DNA of 13,651 nucleotides from Granulicatella adiacens (GTDB taxonomy: Bacteria > Bacillota > Bacilli > Lactobacillales > Aerococcaceae). Where the stretch lies: the NCBI GenBank assembly GCA_018364485.1, contig JAGZLX010000046.1:1-13651 (forward strand), in the 5' to 3' direction. Each line of letters opens with the position of its first letter. Within the stretch, counting starts at the first letter, position 1. The notes under the pieces are model-generated. The model had not been told where the DNA came from. It saw only the letters and a program-made list of their open reading frames with translations, and did no database searches. The position numbers and the translations under genes are program-made. Below, in pieces: positions 1 through 6,332 of the stretch.

Positions 1-1
1 G

Positions 2-94
2 ATTGTCGTCTTGTTGCAATGGTGGAAGGAGAATACATTGCTCAGTATCTTTGTCCCAACGGTCATTTATATGGTGTTATTACAAGTGATGTAA
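2..94 (+). CDS. C-terminal fragment of a small membrane protein, possibly AzlD-like (partial, 5' end outside window)
   Basis: The frame starting at base 2 is open to a TAA at 92-94 and gives 30 residues, hydrophobic for most of their length (IVVLLQWW, then SIFVPTVIYMVLLQVM). The pattern of a short charged loop (KENT) followed by one final membrane helix ending at the stop resembles the C-terminus of AzlD-type subunits of branched-chain amino acid exporters. That family match is from memory of the family's shape and is weak. A competing frame (bases 1-126, ending TAG) is also open but gives a mixed, unrecognised peptide. A palindrome and a weak terminator follow, which fits the end of a transcript. 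Sure that something may end here; unsure of its identity. Confidence 0.4.
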   Translation: MVVLLQWWKENTLLSIFVPTVIYMVLLQVM

Positions 95-115
95 AATTAA
101 CATATATGTTAATTT
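94..115. repeat. 22-bp perfect AT-rich palindrome
   Basis: Arms AAATTAACATA (94-104) and TATGTTAATTT (105-115) are exact reverse complements with no spacer. It begins on the last base of the upstream stop codon. It could be a dyad operator for the following promoter (about 50 bp upstream of its -10) or the stem of an AT-rich transcription end. No T-run follows directly, so an operator is at least as likely as a terminator. Confidence 0.6.
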
Positions 116-119
116 CAGC

Positions 120-150
120 TACCTAGTCTAGAGTTGTATCTAGGTATTTT
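120..150 (+). terminator. Weak intrinsic terminator upstream of ymdB
   Basis: TACCTAG (120-126) pairs with CTAGGTA (140-146) around a 13-nt loop, followed by TTTT (147-150). Seven base pairs with a short T-run make a modest terminator. Its position after the stop at 94 and before the ymdB promoter fits termination of the upstream gene. Confidence 0.45.
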
Positions 151-164
151 CTAGCCTTATTTTA

Positions 165-173
165 TGGTAAAAT
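165..173 (+). promoter_or_regulatory. Extended -10 promoter of the ymdB-mutS-mutL-msrB operon
   Basis: TGGTAAAAT is an extended -10 (TG-n-TAAAAT). The -35 position 17 bp upstream is a poor match (TATTTT), which extended -10 promoters tolerate. The start site would lie near 180, giving a leader of about 25 nt. The surrounding 14 nt (ATGGTAAAATAGAG) recur at 6048-6061. Confidence 0.5.
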
Positions 174-205
174 AGAGCTACATTGATTTAGAAAGAGGCA
201 CTCTT

Positions 206-1003
206 ATGAAATTATTATTCGTTGGCGATGTTGTCGGTTCTCTTGGAAGAGAGATGGTCGCACAATACGTCCCAAAATTAAAGAAAAAATATAAACCACA
301 AATCACCGTGATTAATGGGGAAAATGCAGCCCACGGAAAAGGAATTACGGAGAAGATTTATAAGGAGTTATTGCAGGCTGGTGCAGACGTTGTAACGCTT
401 GGGAATCATGCCTTTGATAACAAAGCGATTTTTGATTTCATTGAAGATGCCACAAAAATGGTACGACCGCTGAACTATCCAGCAGGCGTTCCGGGAAAAG
501 GAATCGTTTATGTAAAATGTAACGATAAAGAGGTGGCCGTCATCAACTTACAAGGCCGTGTCTTTATGAATACATTGGACGATCCTTTTGCCAAAATTAC
601 TGAGGCGGTTGAAGAAGCTAGAAAGAGAACACCGATTATCTTTATCGATTTCCACGCCGAAGTAACCAGTGAAAAACAAGCAATGTCTTGGTACTTAGAC
701 GGGAAAGTATCTGCCGTCGTTGGAACACATACGCATGTTCCAACAAACGACGCCCGCGTTCTTCCACAAGGGACAGCCTTCCTTTGTGATGTTGGAATGA
801 CAGGTCCGTATAACGGAATTCTCGGAATGGAACGCGATATTATTATTACGAAATTCCTCAATCAATTACCAGCACGATTTGAAGTGGCTGAAGACGATGA
901 AGGCCAGCTAAGTGCTTGTTTGATTGATATTGATGATAAAACGGGGAAGGCGAAATCGATTCAACCGATTCGCATTACTCCAGATGCACCATTTTTTGAA
1001 TAA
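206..1003 (+). CDS. ymdB: YmdB family metallophosphoesterase (2',3'-cyclic nucleotide phosphodiesterase)
   Basis: 265 residues, the usual length of the TIGR00282/YmdB family. Dinuclear-metal phosphoesterase residues are all in place: D8 (GDVVG), E39-N40 (NGENAA), N67-H68 (GNHAFDN), H150 (DFHAE), H175 and H177 (GTHTHVPT). In Bacillus subtilis the family hydrolyses 2',3'-cAMP, affects RNA turnover through RNase Y and controls biofilm and motility states. A cytosolic role is expected because no signal peptide or membrane segment is seen. Start chosen at 206 because AAAGAGG (192-198) sits 7 nt upstream. It is the first gene of a tight operon with mutS, only 23 nt away. Nothing is missing or truncated. 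In B. subtilis ymdB lies next to rny; here the upstream gene does not read as RNase Y. Confidence 0.93.
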   Translation: MKLLFVGDVVGSLGREMVAQYVPKLKKKYKPQITVINGENAAHGKGITEKIYKELLQAGADVVTLGNHAFDNKAIFDFIEDATKMVRPLNYPAGVPGKGIVYVKCNDKEVAVINLQGRVFMNTLDDPFAKITEAVEEARKRTPIIFIDFHAEVTSEKQAMSWYLDGKVSAVVGTHTHVPTNDARVLPQGTAFLCDVGMTGPYNGILGMERDIIITKFLNQLPARFEVAEDDEGQLSACLIDIDDKTGKAKSIQPIRITPDAPFFE

Positions 1004-1026
1004 AAAGATTAGAAAGAGAGTCAGAA

Positions 1027-3579
1027 ATGCCACAAAAAACGAAACACACACCGATGATGCAACAGTATTTTTCGATTAAAGAAAAATACCCTAATTGCTT
1101 ATTGTTCTATCGACTAGGTGATTTTTATGAATTGTTTTATGATGATGCGATTGAAGCAGCACGACTTCTCGAAATTACACTAACCAGTCGAAATAAAAAT
1201 GCAGAGGACCCAATTCCAATGTGTGGAGTTCCTCATCATGCCGCAAAAGAATATATTAAAACACTGATTGAACTTGGAAAGAAAGTAGCCATCTGTGAGC
1301 AGTTAGAAGATCCAAAGCTTACAAAGGGAATGGTGAAGCGAGATGTTGTTCAAGTCTTAACGCCAGGGACATATACAGAATACCAAGCGCAAAATCAAAA
1401 CCATTATTTAGTATCGATTTTACCGCTTGTTGGGAAACGATTTGCACTGTCGTATGTGGATGTGTCAACAGGGGAATTGAAAGTGACACAACTTGAAAAC
1501 TTGGAAGAAGTGCGTAGCGAATGCTCAAGCTTGATGTGTCGTGAAGTCGTACTTGTTGAAAGTGATGTGACAGAAGAACTTCGCCATCTTTTTACAAGCA
1601 TGCAAATTTTGATTTCAACAATTGAAAAAGATGAAATTAATGCCGAAGACTGCACAGACTTAGTCTCAGAACTAGAAGATGAAGCTTCTGTTCGTTGTGT
1701 GCAAAACTTACTCAGCTATTTGAAACTCACTCAAAAGAGAAGCTTCTCGCACTTACAAAAGGCGCAAGCGTATCAAAGCGAGTTCTATCTCTCAATGAAT
1801 TATGAGACAAAACGTAACTTAGAATTAACGACGACCATCCGTGCTAACCAAAAACATGGGTCGCTGTTCTGGTTCTTAGACGAGACGCAAACGGCGATGG
1901 GTGGACGACTCCTTAAACAATGGCTTGAAAAACCACTTGTATTAGAAGGCGCGATTCAAAAACGCCATGCACTAGTGGAAACATTGAACCAACATTACTT
2001 TGAACGTACAGACTTTATCGAAACATTGAAACGTGTGTATGACTTAGAACGTATTGTTGGGAAAGTGTCCTTTGGAACCGCCCATGCGCGTGACCTCTTG
2101 CAACTGAAACAAACACTTGGACAAGTGCCCATCTTTAAATCGATTGTCGATAGTTTGGACTCAGAAGAATGGAGTGCTCTTGGAGAAAACTTATTCGATA
2201 TTCCTGAGTTATACGATTTAATCGACCGTGCCATCGACGAGGATGCGCCGCTAACGATTTCGGATGGAAATATTATCCGCTCAGGGTATAACGCGACGCT
2301 CGATACGTATCGCGATACGATGAAACACGGAAAAGAATGGATTGCTGCGCTCCAACAACAAGAACGTGAGCAAACAGGCATCAGTTCATTGAAGATTAGT
2401 TTTAACAAGGTGTTTGGTTACTATATCGAAGTGACAAAATCAAATCTTTCAAAACTCGATAGTAGCCGCTATGAGCGTAAACAAACGCTGGCAAATGCGG
2501 AACGTTTTATTACGCCTGAATTAAAAGAAAAAGAAACGCTGATTTTAGAAGCGGAAGAAAAATCCAGCGCACTCGAATACCAATTATTTGTAGAAGTGCG
2601 TGAACAGGTGAAACACTATACGGCTCAGCTGCAACAATTAGCAAAAACGGTCGCAACCATCGACGTCCTACAAGCCTTCAGTGTAGTGAGCGAACGTTAT
2701 CACTTAGTGAAGCCTACGATTTCGATGAAGAACCGTAGACTCTGGATTGAGGATGGCCGCCATCCAGTTGTTGAAAAGGTCATGGGACAATCAACGTATG
2801 TTCCAAATAGCATTTCAATGAGCCCAGACGAGCATATTCTTCTCATTACTGGGCCGAATATGTCCGGTAAATCGACTTACATGAGACAATTGGCGCTCTG
2901 TGTGATCTTAGCGCAAATCGGATGTTTTGTACCTGCCAAGAGTGCAACAATTCCTGTCTTCACGAAAATCTTTACACGTATCGGGGCAGCCGATGATTTA
3001 ATTTCTGGCCAAAGTACATTCATGGTAGAGATGATGGAGACAAACCACGCGCTTCGAAACGCCGACGAAACAAGCTTGCTATTGTTCGACGAAATCGGAC
3101 GTGGGACTGCTACGTATGATGGAATGGCACTTGCTGAAGCCATCATCACGTATATTCACGAGCATTTAACAGCAAAAGTACTATTCTCAACTCACTACCA
3201 CGAGTTAACAAGACTCAGTGAGAAATACGCGGATTTACGCAATGTGCATGTGGGAGCCGTTGAAGAAAATGGCGAAGTGGTCTTCTTGCATAAAGTATTA
3301 GAAGGGCCTGCCGATAAGAGTTACGGAATTCATGTGGCGAAGCTTGCTGGACTTCCTACAGAGCTGTTGAAAAATGCCAGCACGATTTTAAATCATTTAG
3401 AAGCTAAAGGGGCTGCAAGTGGCAATAGCACCTTCGTGGAACAAGTATCGCTTTTTGAAGAAACAGAAAGCGTTCCTGAATGGGTTCACGAGCTTAAAGG
3501 ATTAAACTTAATGAGTATGACGCCAATGGATGCAATGAACATCCTGTATAAATGGCAGCAAATGGAAAAGGGTGAGTAG
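1027..3579 (+). CDS. mutS: DNA mismatch repair protein MutS
   Basis: 850 residues, full length for bacterial MutS. The N-terminal mismatch-binding domain carries the conserved F33-Y34-E35 (GDFYELF), where Phe stacks on the mispair and Glu hydrogen-bonds it. The core and lever domains follow, then the C-terminal ABC-type ATPase: Walker A GPNMSGKST at 609-617, Walker B FDE with D688-E689 followed by IGRGTATYDG, and the FSTHYHEL switch. QVSLF at 806-810 is a beta-clamp binding motif of the type that places MutS at the replication fork in B. subtilis. The ribosome site is in AGAAAGAGAG just before 1020. The downstream mutL starts 3 nt after the stop, with its ribosome site inside the mutS end, so the partners are probably translationally coupled. 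Confidence 0.98.
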   Translation: MPQKTKHTPMMQQYFSIKEKYPNCLLFYRLGDFYELFYDDAIEAARLLEITLTSRNKNAEDPIPMCGVPHHAAKEYIKTLIELGKKVAICEQLEDPKLTKGMVKRDVVQVLTPGTYTEYQAQNQNHYLVSILPLVGKRFALSYVDVSTGELKVTQLENLEEVRSECSSLMCREVVLVESDVTEELRHLFTSMQILISTIEKDEINAEDCTDLVSELEDEASVRCVQNLLSYLKLTQKRSFSHLQKAQAYQSEFYLSMNYETKRNLELTTTIRANQKHGSLFWFLDETQTAMGGRLLKQWLEKPLVLEGAIQKRHALVETLNQHYFERTDFIETLKRVYDLERIVGKVSFGTAHARDLLQLKQTLGQVPIFKSIVDSLDSEEWSALGENLFDIPELYDLIDRAIDEDAPLTISDGNIIRSGYNATLDTYRDTMKHGKEWIAALQQQEREQTGISSLKISFNKVFGYYIEVTKSNLSKLDSSRYERKQTLANAERFITPELKEKETLILEAEEKSSALEYQLFVEVREQVKHYTAQLQQLAKTVATIDVLQAFSVVSERYHLVKPTISMKNRRLWIEDGRHPVVEKVMGQSTYVPNSISMSPDEHILLITGPNMSGKSTYMRQLALCVILAQIGCFVPAKSATIPVFTKIFTRIGAADDLISGQSTFMVEMMETNHALRNADETSLLLFDEIGRGTATYDGMALAEAIITYIHEHLTAKVLFSTHYHELTRLSEKYADLRNVHVGAVEENGEVVFLHKVLEGPADKSYGIHVAKLAGLPTELLKNASTILNHLEAKGAASGNSTFVEQVSLFEETESVPEWVHELKGLNLMSMTPMDAMNILYKWQQMEKGE

Positions 3580-3582
3580 TGT

Positions 3583-5493
3583 ATGGGAACAATTAAAGAA
3601 TTAAGTACATTACTGACAAACCAGATTGCAGCAGGGGAAGTCATTGAACGTCCTTCTTCTGTGGTGAAGGAATTACTCGAAAATGCGATTGACGCTGGCA
3701 GTACTCGTATCGAGATTGAAATCGAGGAGAGTGGCCTTCGCAAGATACGCATCCAAGATAATGGAATCGGGATGACGAAAGAGGACGCTCGTATGTCGAT
3801 TAAACGTCATACAACGAGTAAACTCTATTCGCCAGAACAACTCTTTAGAATTCGTACACTTGGGTTCCGTGGTGAAGCCTTGGCGAGTATTACGGCCGTT
3901 TCAAAAGTGACGCTGACGACTTCTACCGGTGAAGACAGCGGCGTGGAGTTAAAGATTGAGTCTGGTGAGATTAAAGAAGAAAAGACCGTTCCACCGTTAA
4001 AAGGAACGACTTTCCTTGTCGAAGATTTGTTTTATAACACACCAGCTAGATTGAAATTCGTCCGTACACTGCAGACGGAATTAGCGCATATTACCGATGT
4101 CGTGAGTAAGGCGTCTCTTAGCCATCCAGAAATTGCCTTTATTTTAAAAAATGATGGCAATCTGTTATTACAAACTTCTGGAAAAGGTGATTTGCTGCAG
4201 GCAGTCGCTGGCAATATTGGACCAGTGAACGCTCGTAAGATGTTACCATTTCACGGGGAAGACGAAGATTTCAAAGTGTCAGGATATACGTCGCTGCCAG
4301 AACTCACACGTTCGAACCGCAATTACTTATCGATTTTCATTAATGGACGACCAATCCGCAATATGGCCATCGCAAAGGCTATTACACTCGGATATGGGTC
4401 AACATTGATGGTGGGACGATTCCCGATTACGATTATTTCGATTGAAATGGACGTGCAACTCGTCGATGTGAACGTGCATCCAACGAAACAAGAAGTTCGA
4501 ATCAGTAAAGAGCAAGAACTCTCGCAGGTGATTCAAAAGGCGATTAGAGAAGCTATACAAGGCGTACAACGCATTCCTGAGTCGATTGAAGACTTGTCCT
4601 TCAAACGCAAGGAAAACCGCGTAGAAGCTCCAAAACCAGTCCAACAAACTTTAGAGTGGCAATTGAAGACACCAATTGTGGAATCTTCTCGTGTAGAAAC
4701 GCCTTCTTATACTGAAAACGTAAGAGAAGAAGTGGAAGTTTTACCGGTCGATGATGCGCCTTTAAAAGCTTGCCAGGCAGTTGAACCTGTTGAGCAAGAA
4801 GAACTCGTGGATAGCCACGATGACCATGCAGACTACTTGAAGTTGGCTGAGAAAATTGACACTCAACCATTAGAAAAAGAATTCCCAGAATTACATTATT
4901 TTGGACAAATGCATGGGACTTACTTATTTGCTCAAAACGAAAAAGGCTTGTATATGATTGACCAACATGCCGCTCAAGAGAGAATCAAATACGAGCAGTT
5001 TAAAGTGGAAATTGGTCAAGTAGGTAGAGTTAGTCAACCATTGATGGTGCCAATTTTGCTAGAATTCTCGAAGAAGGACAGCGTGAAGTTGGAAGAACGA
5101 TTACCTCTTGTAGAGGAGTTTGGAATCGAGATGGAGCCATTTGGGCAAAATACATTCCAAATTCAATCGCATCCAGCTTGGATTAAGAAAGGGCAAGAGA
5201 AGGCGATTATCGAAGAAATTATCGACTTTATCTTGGCCGATGAGAAGATTACGGTTGCCAAATTAAGAGAAGCTACAGCGATTATGATGAGCTGTAAAGG
5301 TTCAATTAAAGCCAACCATCATTTAAGTGAATGGGAAGCACGTCAGTTATTAGTGGATTTAGCCAAATGTAAAAACCCTTATAACTGTCCGCACGGAAGA
5401 CCCGTACTCGTTCATTTAACGAATAAGGACTTGGAACATCTCTTCAAGAGAATTCAAGATCCGCATCAGTCGAAACGACAACAATTTGAATAG
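3583..5493 (+). CDS. mutL: DNA mismatch repair protein MutL (endonuclease type)
   Basis: 636 residues. The N-terminal GHKL ATPase has motif I NQIAAGEVIERP with E30 and N34 (KELLENAIDAG), motif II DNGIGM, motif III GFRGEAL, then VDVNVHPTKQEVR in the second lobe. An acidic, low-complexity linker (roughly residues 340-430) precedes the C-terminal dimerisation/endonuclease domain. That domain has DQHAAQERIKYE at 460-471, SCKGSIKANH at 570-579 and CPHGRP at 602-607, the metal-site motifs of MutL proteins that nick DNA and that are found in bacteria lacking MutH and Dam-directed repair. QPLMVP at 485-490 matches the place of the beta-clamp motif in B. subtilis MutL. So strand discrimination here is probably clamp-directed nicking. 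ATG at 3583 follows AAGGGTGAG in the mutS end. Confidence 0.98.
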   Translation: MGTIKELSTLLTNQIAAGEVIERPSSVVKELLENAIDAGSTRIEIEIEESGLRKIRIQDNGIGMTKEDARMSIKRHTTSKLYSPEQLFRIRTLGFRGEALASITAVSKVTLTTSTGEDSGVELKIESGEIKEEKTVPPLKGTTFLVEDLFYNTPARLKFVRTLQTELAHITDVVSKASLSHPEIAFILKNDGNLLLQTSGKGDLLQAVAGNIGPVNARKMLPFHGEDEDFKVSGYTSLPELTRSNRNYLSIFINGRPIRNMAIAKAITLGYGSTLMVGRFPITIISIEMDVQLVDVNVHPTKQEVRISKEQELSQVIQKAIREAIQGVQRIPESIEDLSFKRKENRVEAPKPVQQTLEWQLKTPIVESSRVETPSYTENVREEVEVLPVDDAPLKACQAVEPVEQEELVDSHDDHADYLKLAEKIDTQPLEKEFPELHYFGQMHGTYLFAQNEKGLYMIDQHAAQERIKYEQFKVEIGQVGRVSQPLMVPILLEFSKKDSVKLEERLPLVEEFGIEMEPFGQNTFQIQSHPAWIKKGQEKAIIEEIIDFILADEKITVAKLREATAIMMSCKGSIKANHHLSEWEARQLLVDLAKCKNPYNCPHGRPVLVHLTNKDLEHLFKRIQDPHQSKRQQFE

Positions 5494-5504
5494 GAGAAAC
5501 CACG

Positions 5505-5939
5505 ATGGAATTTTCAAAAGAAGAATTAAAAAAACGATTAACAGAAATTCAATACGAAGTGACTCAAAATGAAGCCACAGAAAGACCGTTCTCAGGAGAA
5601 TATGATGATTTCTATGAAGATGGAATCTATGTAGATATCGTTAGCGGAGAGCCTCTTTTCAGCTCAAAGGATAAATTTGATGCAGGCTGTGGCTGGCCAT
5701 CATTTTCAAAACCAATTGAAAATACAACATTAACGGAAAAAGAAGATTACAAATTAAACCGTAAGAGAACAGAGGTCAGAAGTGGTCAAGCGGATTCTCA
5801 TTTAGGACATGTCTTCGAAGATGGTCCAAAAGAACTCGGAGGACTACGTTATTGTATCAATTCTGCATCTCTTCGCTTCATTCCAGTTGCTAAACTCGAA
5901 GAAGAGGGATACGGAGAATTTCTTCAATATTTTAAATAA
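5505..5939 (+). CDS. msrB: Peptide-methionine (R)-S-oxide reductase MsrB
   Basis: 144 residues, a stand-alone MsrB. It reduces the R-epimer of methionine sulfoxide in proteins, using thioredoxin to regenerate. Visible signatures are FDAGCGWPSFSKP with the resolving Cys62, RSGQADSHLGHVFEDGP, and RYCINSASLRF with the catalytic Cys117. The two CxxC pairs that bind structural zinc in many MsrB proteins are absent, so this is the zinc-less form. The ribosome site AGGAGA (5492-5497) overlaps the mutL stop, and the gap is 11 nt, so it is the last gene of the mismatch-repair operon. No msrA is seen in the window. Pairing of protein-oxidation repair with DNA repair suggests, but does not prove, joint response to oxidative damage. 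Confidence 0.96.
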   Translation: MEFSKEELKKRLTEIQYEVTQNEATERPFSGEYDDFYEDGIYVDIVSGEPLFSSKDKFDAGCGWPSFSKPIENTTLTEKEDYKLNRKRTEVRSGQADSHLGHVFEDGPKELGGLRYCINSASLRFIPVAKLEEEGYGEFLQYFK

Positions 5940-5966
5940 AAATCTTAATGAGCCCTATTGAGATAG

Positions 5967-5997
5967 AAAAACCGAGGAATTTCACCTCGGTTTTTTT
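5967..5997 (+). terminator. Intrinsic terminator of the ymdB-msrB operon
   Basis: AAAAACCGAGG (5967-5977) pairs with CCTCGG plus the T-run (5985-5997) around a 7-nt loop, followed by seven T. It lies 27 nt after the msrB stop. The A-tract on the 5' side and T-tract on the 3' side could let it also work on the opposite strand. Confidence 0.92.
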
Positions 5998-6027
5998 GAT
6001 CCTATCTGACTTTTTATGAACGTTTTA

Positions 6028-6057
6028 TTGCAGAATGAACATAAAAAATGGTAAAAT
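6028..6057 (+). promoter_or_regulatory. Possible distal promoter upstream of xfp
   Basis: TTGCAG, 18 bp, then TAAAAT with TG one base upstream (extended -10). The -35 agrees only in its TTG. It shares ATGGTAAAATAGAG with the ymdB promoter. If active it would make a leader of about 270 nt covering the hairpins and repeats ahead of xfp. Confidence 0.35.
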
Positions 6058-6189
6058 AGAGTACTCGATGATGAGTTATGATCAATATTCGAGTTGAAAT
6101 AGTCAAATAAATGTGGTTATGAACGTTTTAGATTAGTAGAAATACGGTCTAAAAACAGGAATATTTCCTAAGGAAAAGAGAAATACATC

Positions 6190-6206
6190 AAAACGATGAC
6201 CGTTTT
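6190..6206. promoter_or_regulatory. Inverted repeat, candidate operator for xfp
   Basis: AAAACG (6190-6195) and CGTTTT (6201-6206) are exact inverted copies around ATGAC. The site ends 11 bp before the -35 box of the strong xfp promoter, a usual place for an activator. Its right half is part of the third TGAmCGTTTTA motif. Confidence 0.4.
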
Positions 6207-6217
6207 AGAGGTTCTTC

Positions 6218-6246
6218 TTGACACCCGTAATTAGGTATGGTAAATA
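6218..6246 (+). promoter_or_regulatory. Main xfp promoter
   Basis: TTGACA (6218-6223), 17-bp spacer, TAAATA (6241-6246), with TG at 6238-6239 (extended -10). This is close to a perfect housekeeping-sigma promoter. Expected start near 6253, leaving an ~80-nt leader before the chosen ATG at 6333. The strong promoter fits the highly biased codon use of xfp. Confidence 0.8.
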
Positions 6247-6332
6247 CTTTGCGGTAAATAAAAGAAGGATTTTTGAAACGCCATTTTCGAATTTCTTTAG
6301 AAGCCAAAAATAAGAAGGGAAGACAAATACAC

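Larger units (their letters stand above)
5998..6332 (+). other. 335-nt regulatory region upstream of xfp
   Basis: No gene is seen. It holds two candidate promoters (6028-6057 and 6218-6246), three copies of TGAmCGTTTTA (6017-6027, 6120-6130, 6197-6207), an exact inverted repeat AAAACG-atgac-CGTTTT (6190-6206), and several potential hairpins: ACTCGA (6063-6068) with TCGAGT (6089-6094), GTTTTAGA (6125-6132) with TCTAAAAAC (6148-6156, one bulged A), and TTTCC-taa-GGAAA around 6164-6176. No clear CcpA cre match was found. Confidence 0.6.

Noticed and set aside
1..126. Frame-1 reading of the window start ending at TAG 124-126
   Set aside because: Gives an unremarkable mixed peptide with a Cys-Pro-Asn-Gly-His stretch; the overlapping frame-2 reading looks like a genuine membrane-protein end, and the terminator stem overlaps the frame-1 stop. 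Not fully excluded.
508..861. Minus-strand open frames opposite ymdB, mutS, mutL, xfp and the acetyltransferase
   Set aside because: They are shadows of well-identified + strand genes, with no ribosome site or family resemblance.
6124..6210. GTTTTAGA sequences as CRISPR repeats or a tracrRNA
   Set aside because: GTTTTAGA resembles the start of type II-A repeats, but copies are irregularly spaced, diverge after 8-9 bases, and no cas gene is present.
6271..6287. CcpA cre site at TTTTGAAACGCCATTTT
   Set aside because: The TGAAA to CG spacing is one base short of the cre consensus and the right half does not match.
6273..6332. TTG start for xfp at 6273
   Set aside because: The purine-rich site is only 3 nt away, the added 20 residues are basic and unlike phosphoketolase N-termini, and the ATG at 6333 gives the normal length.
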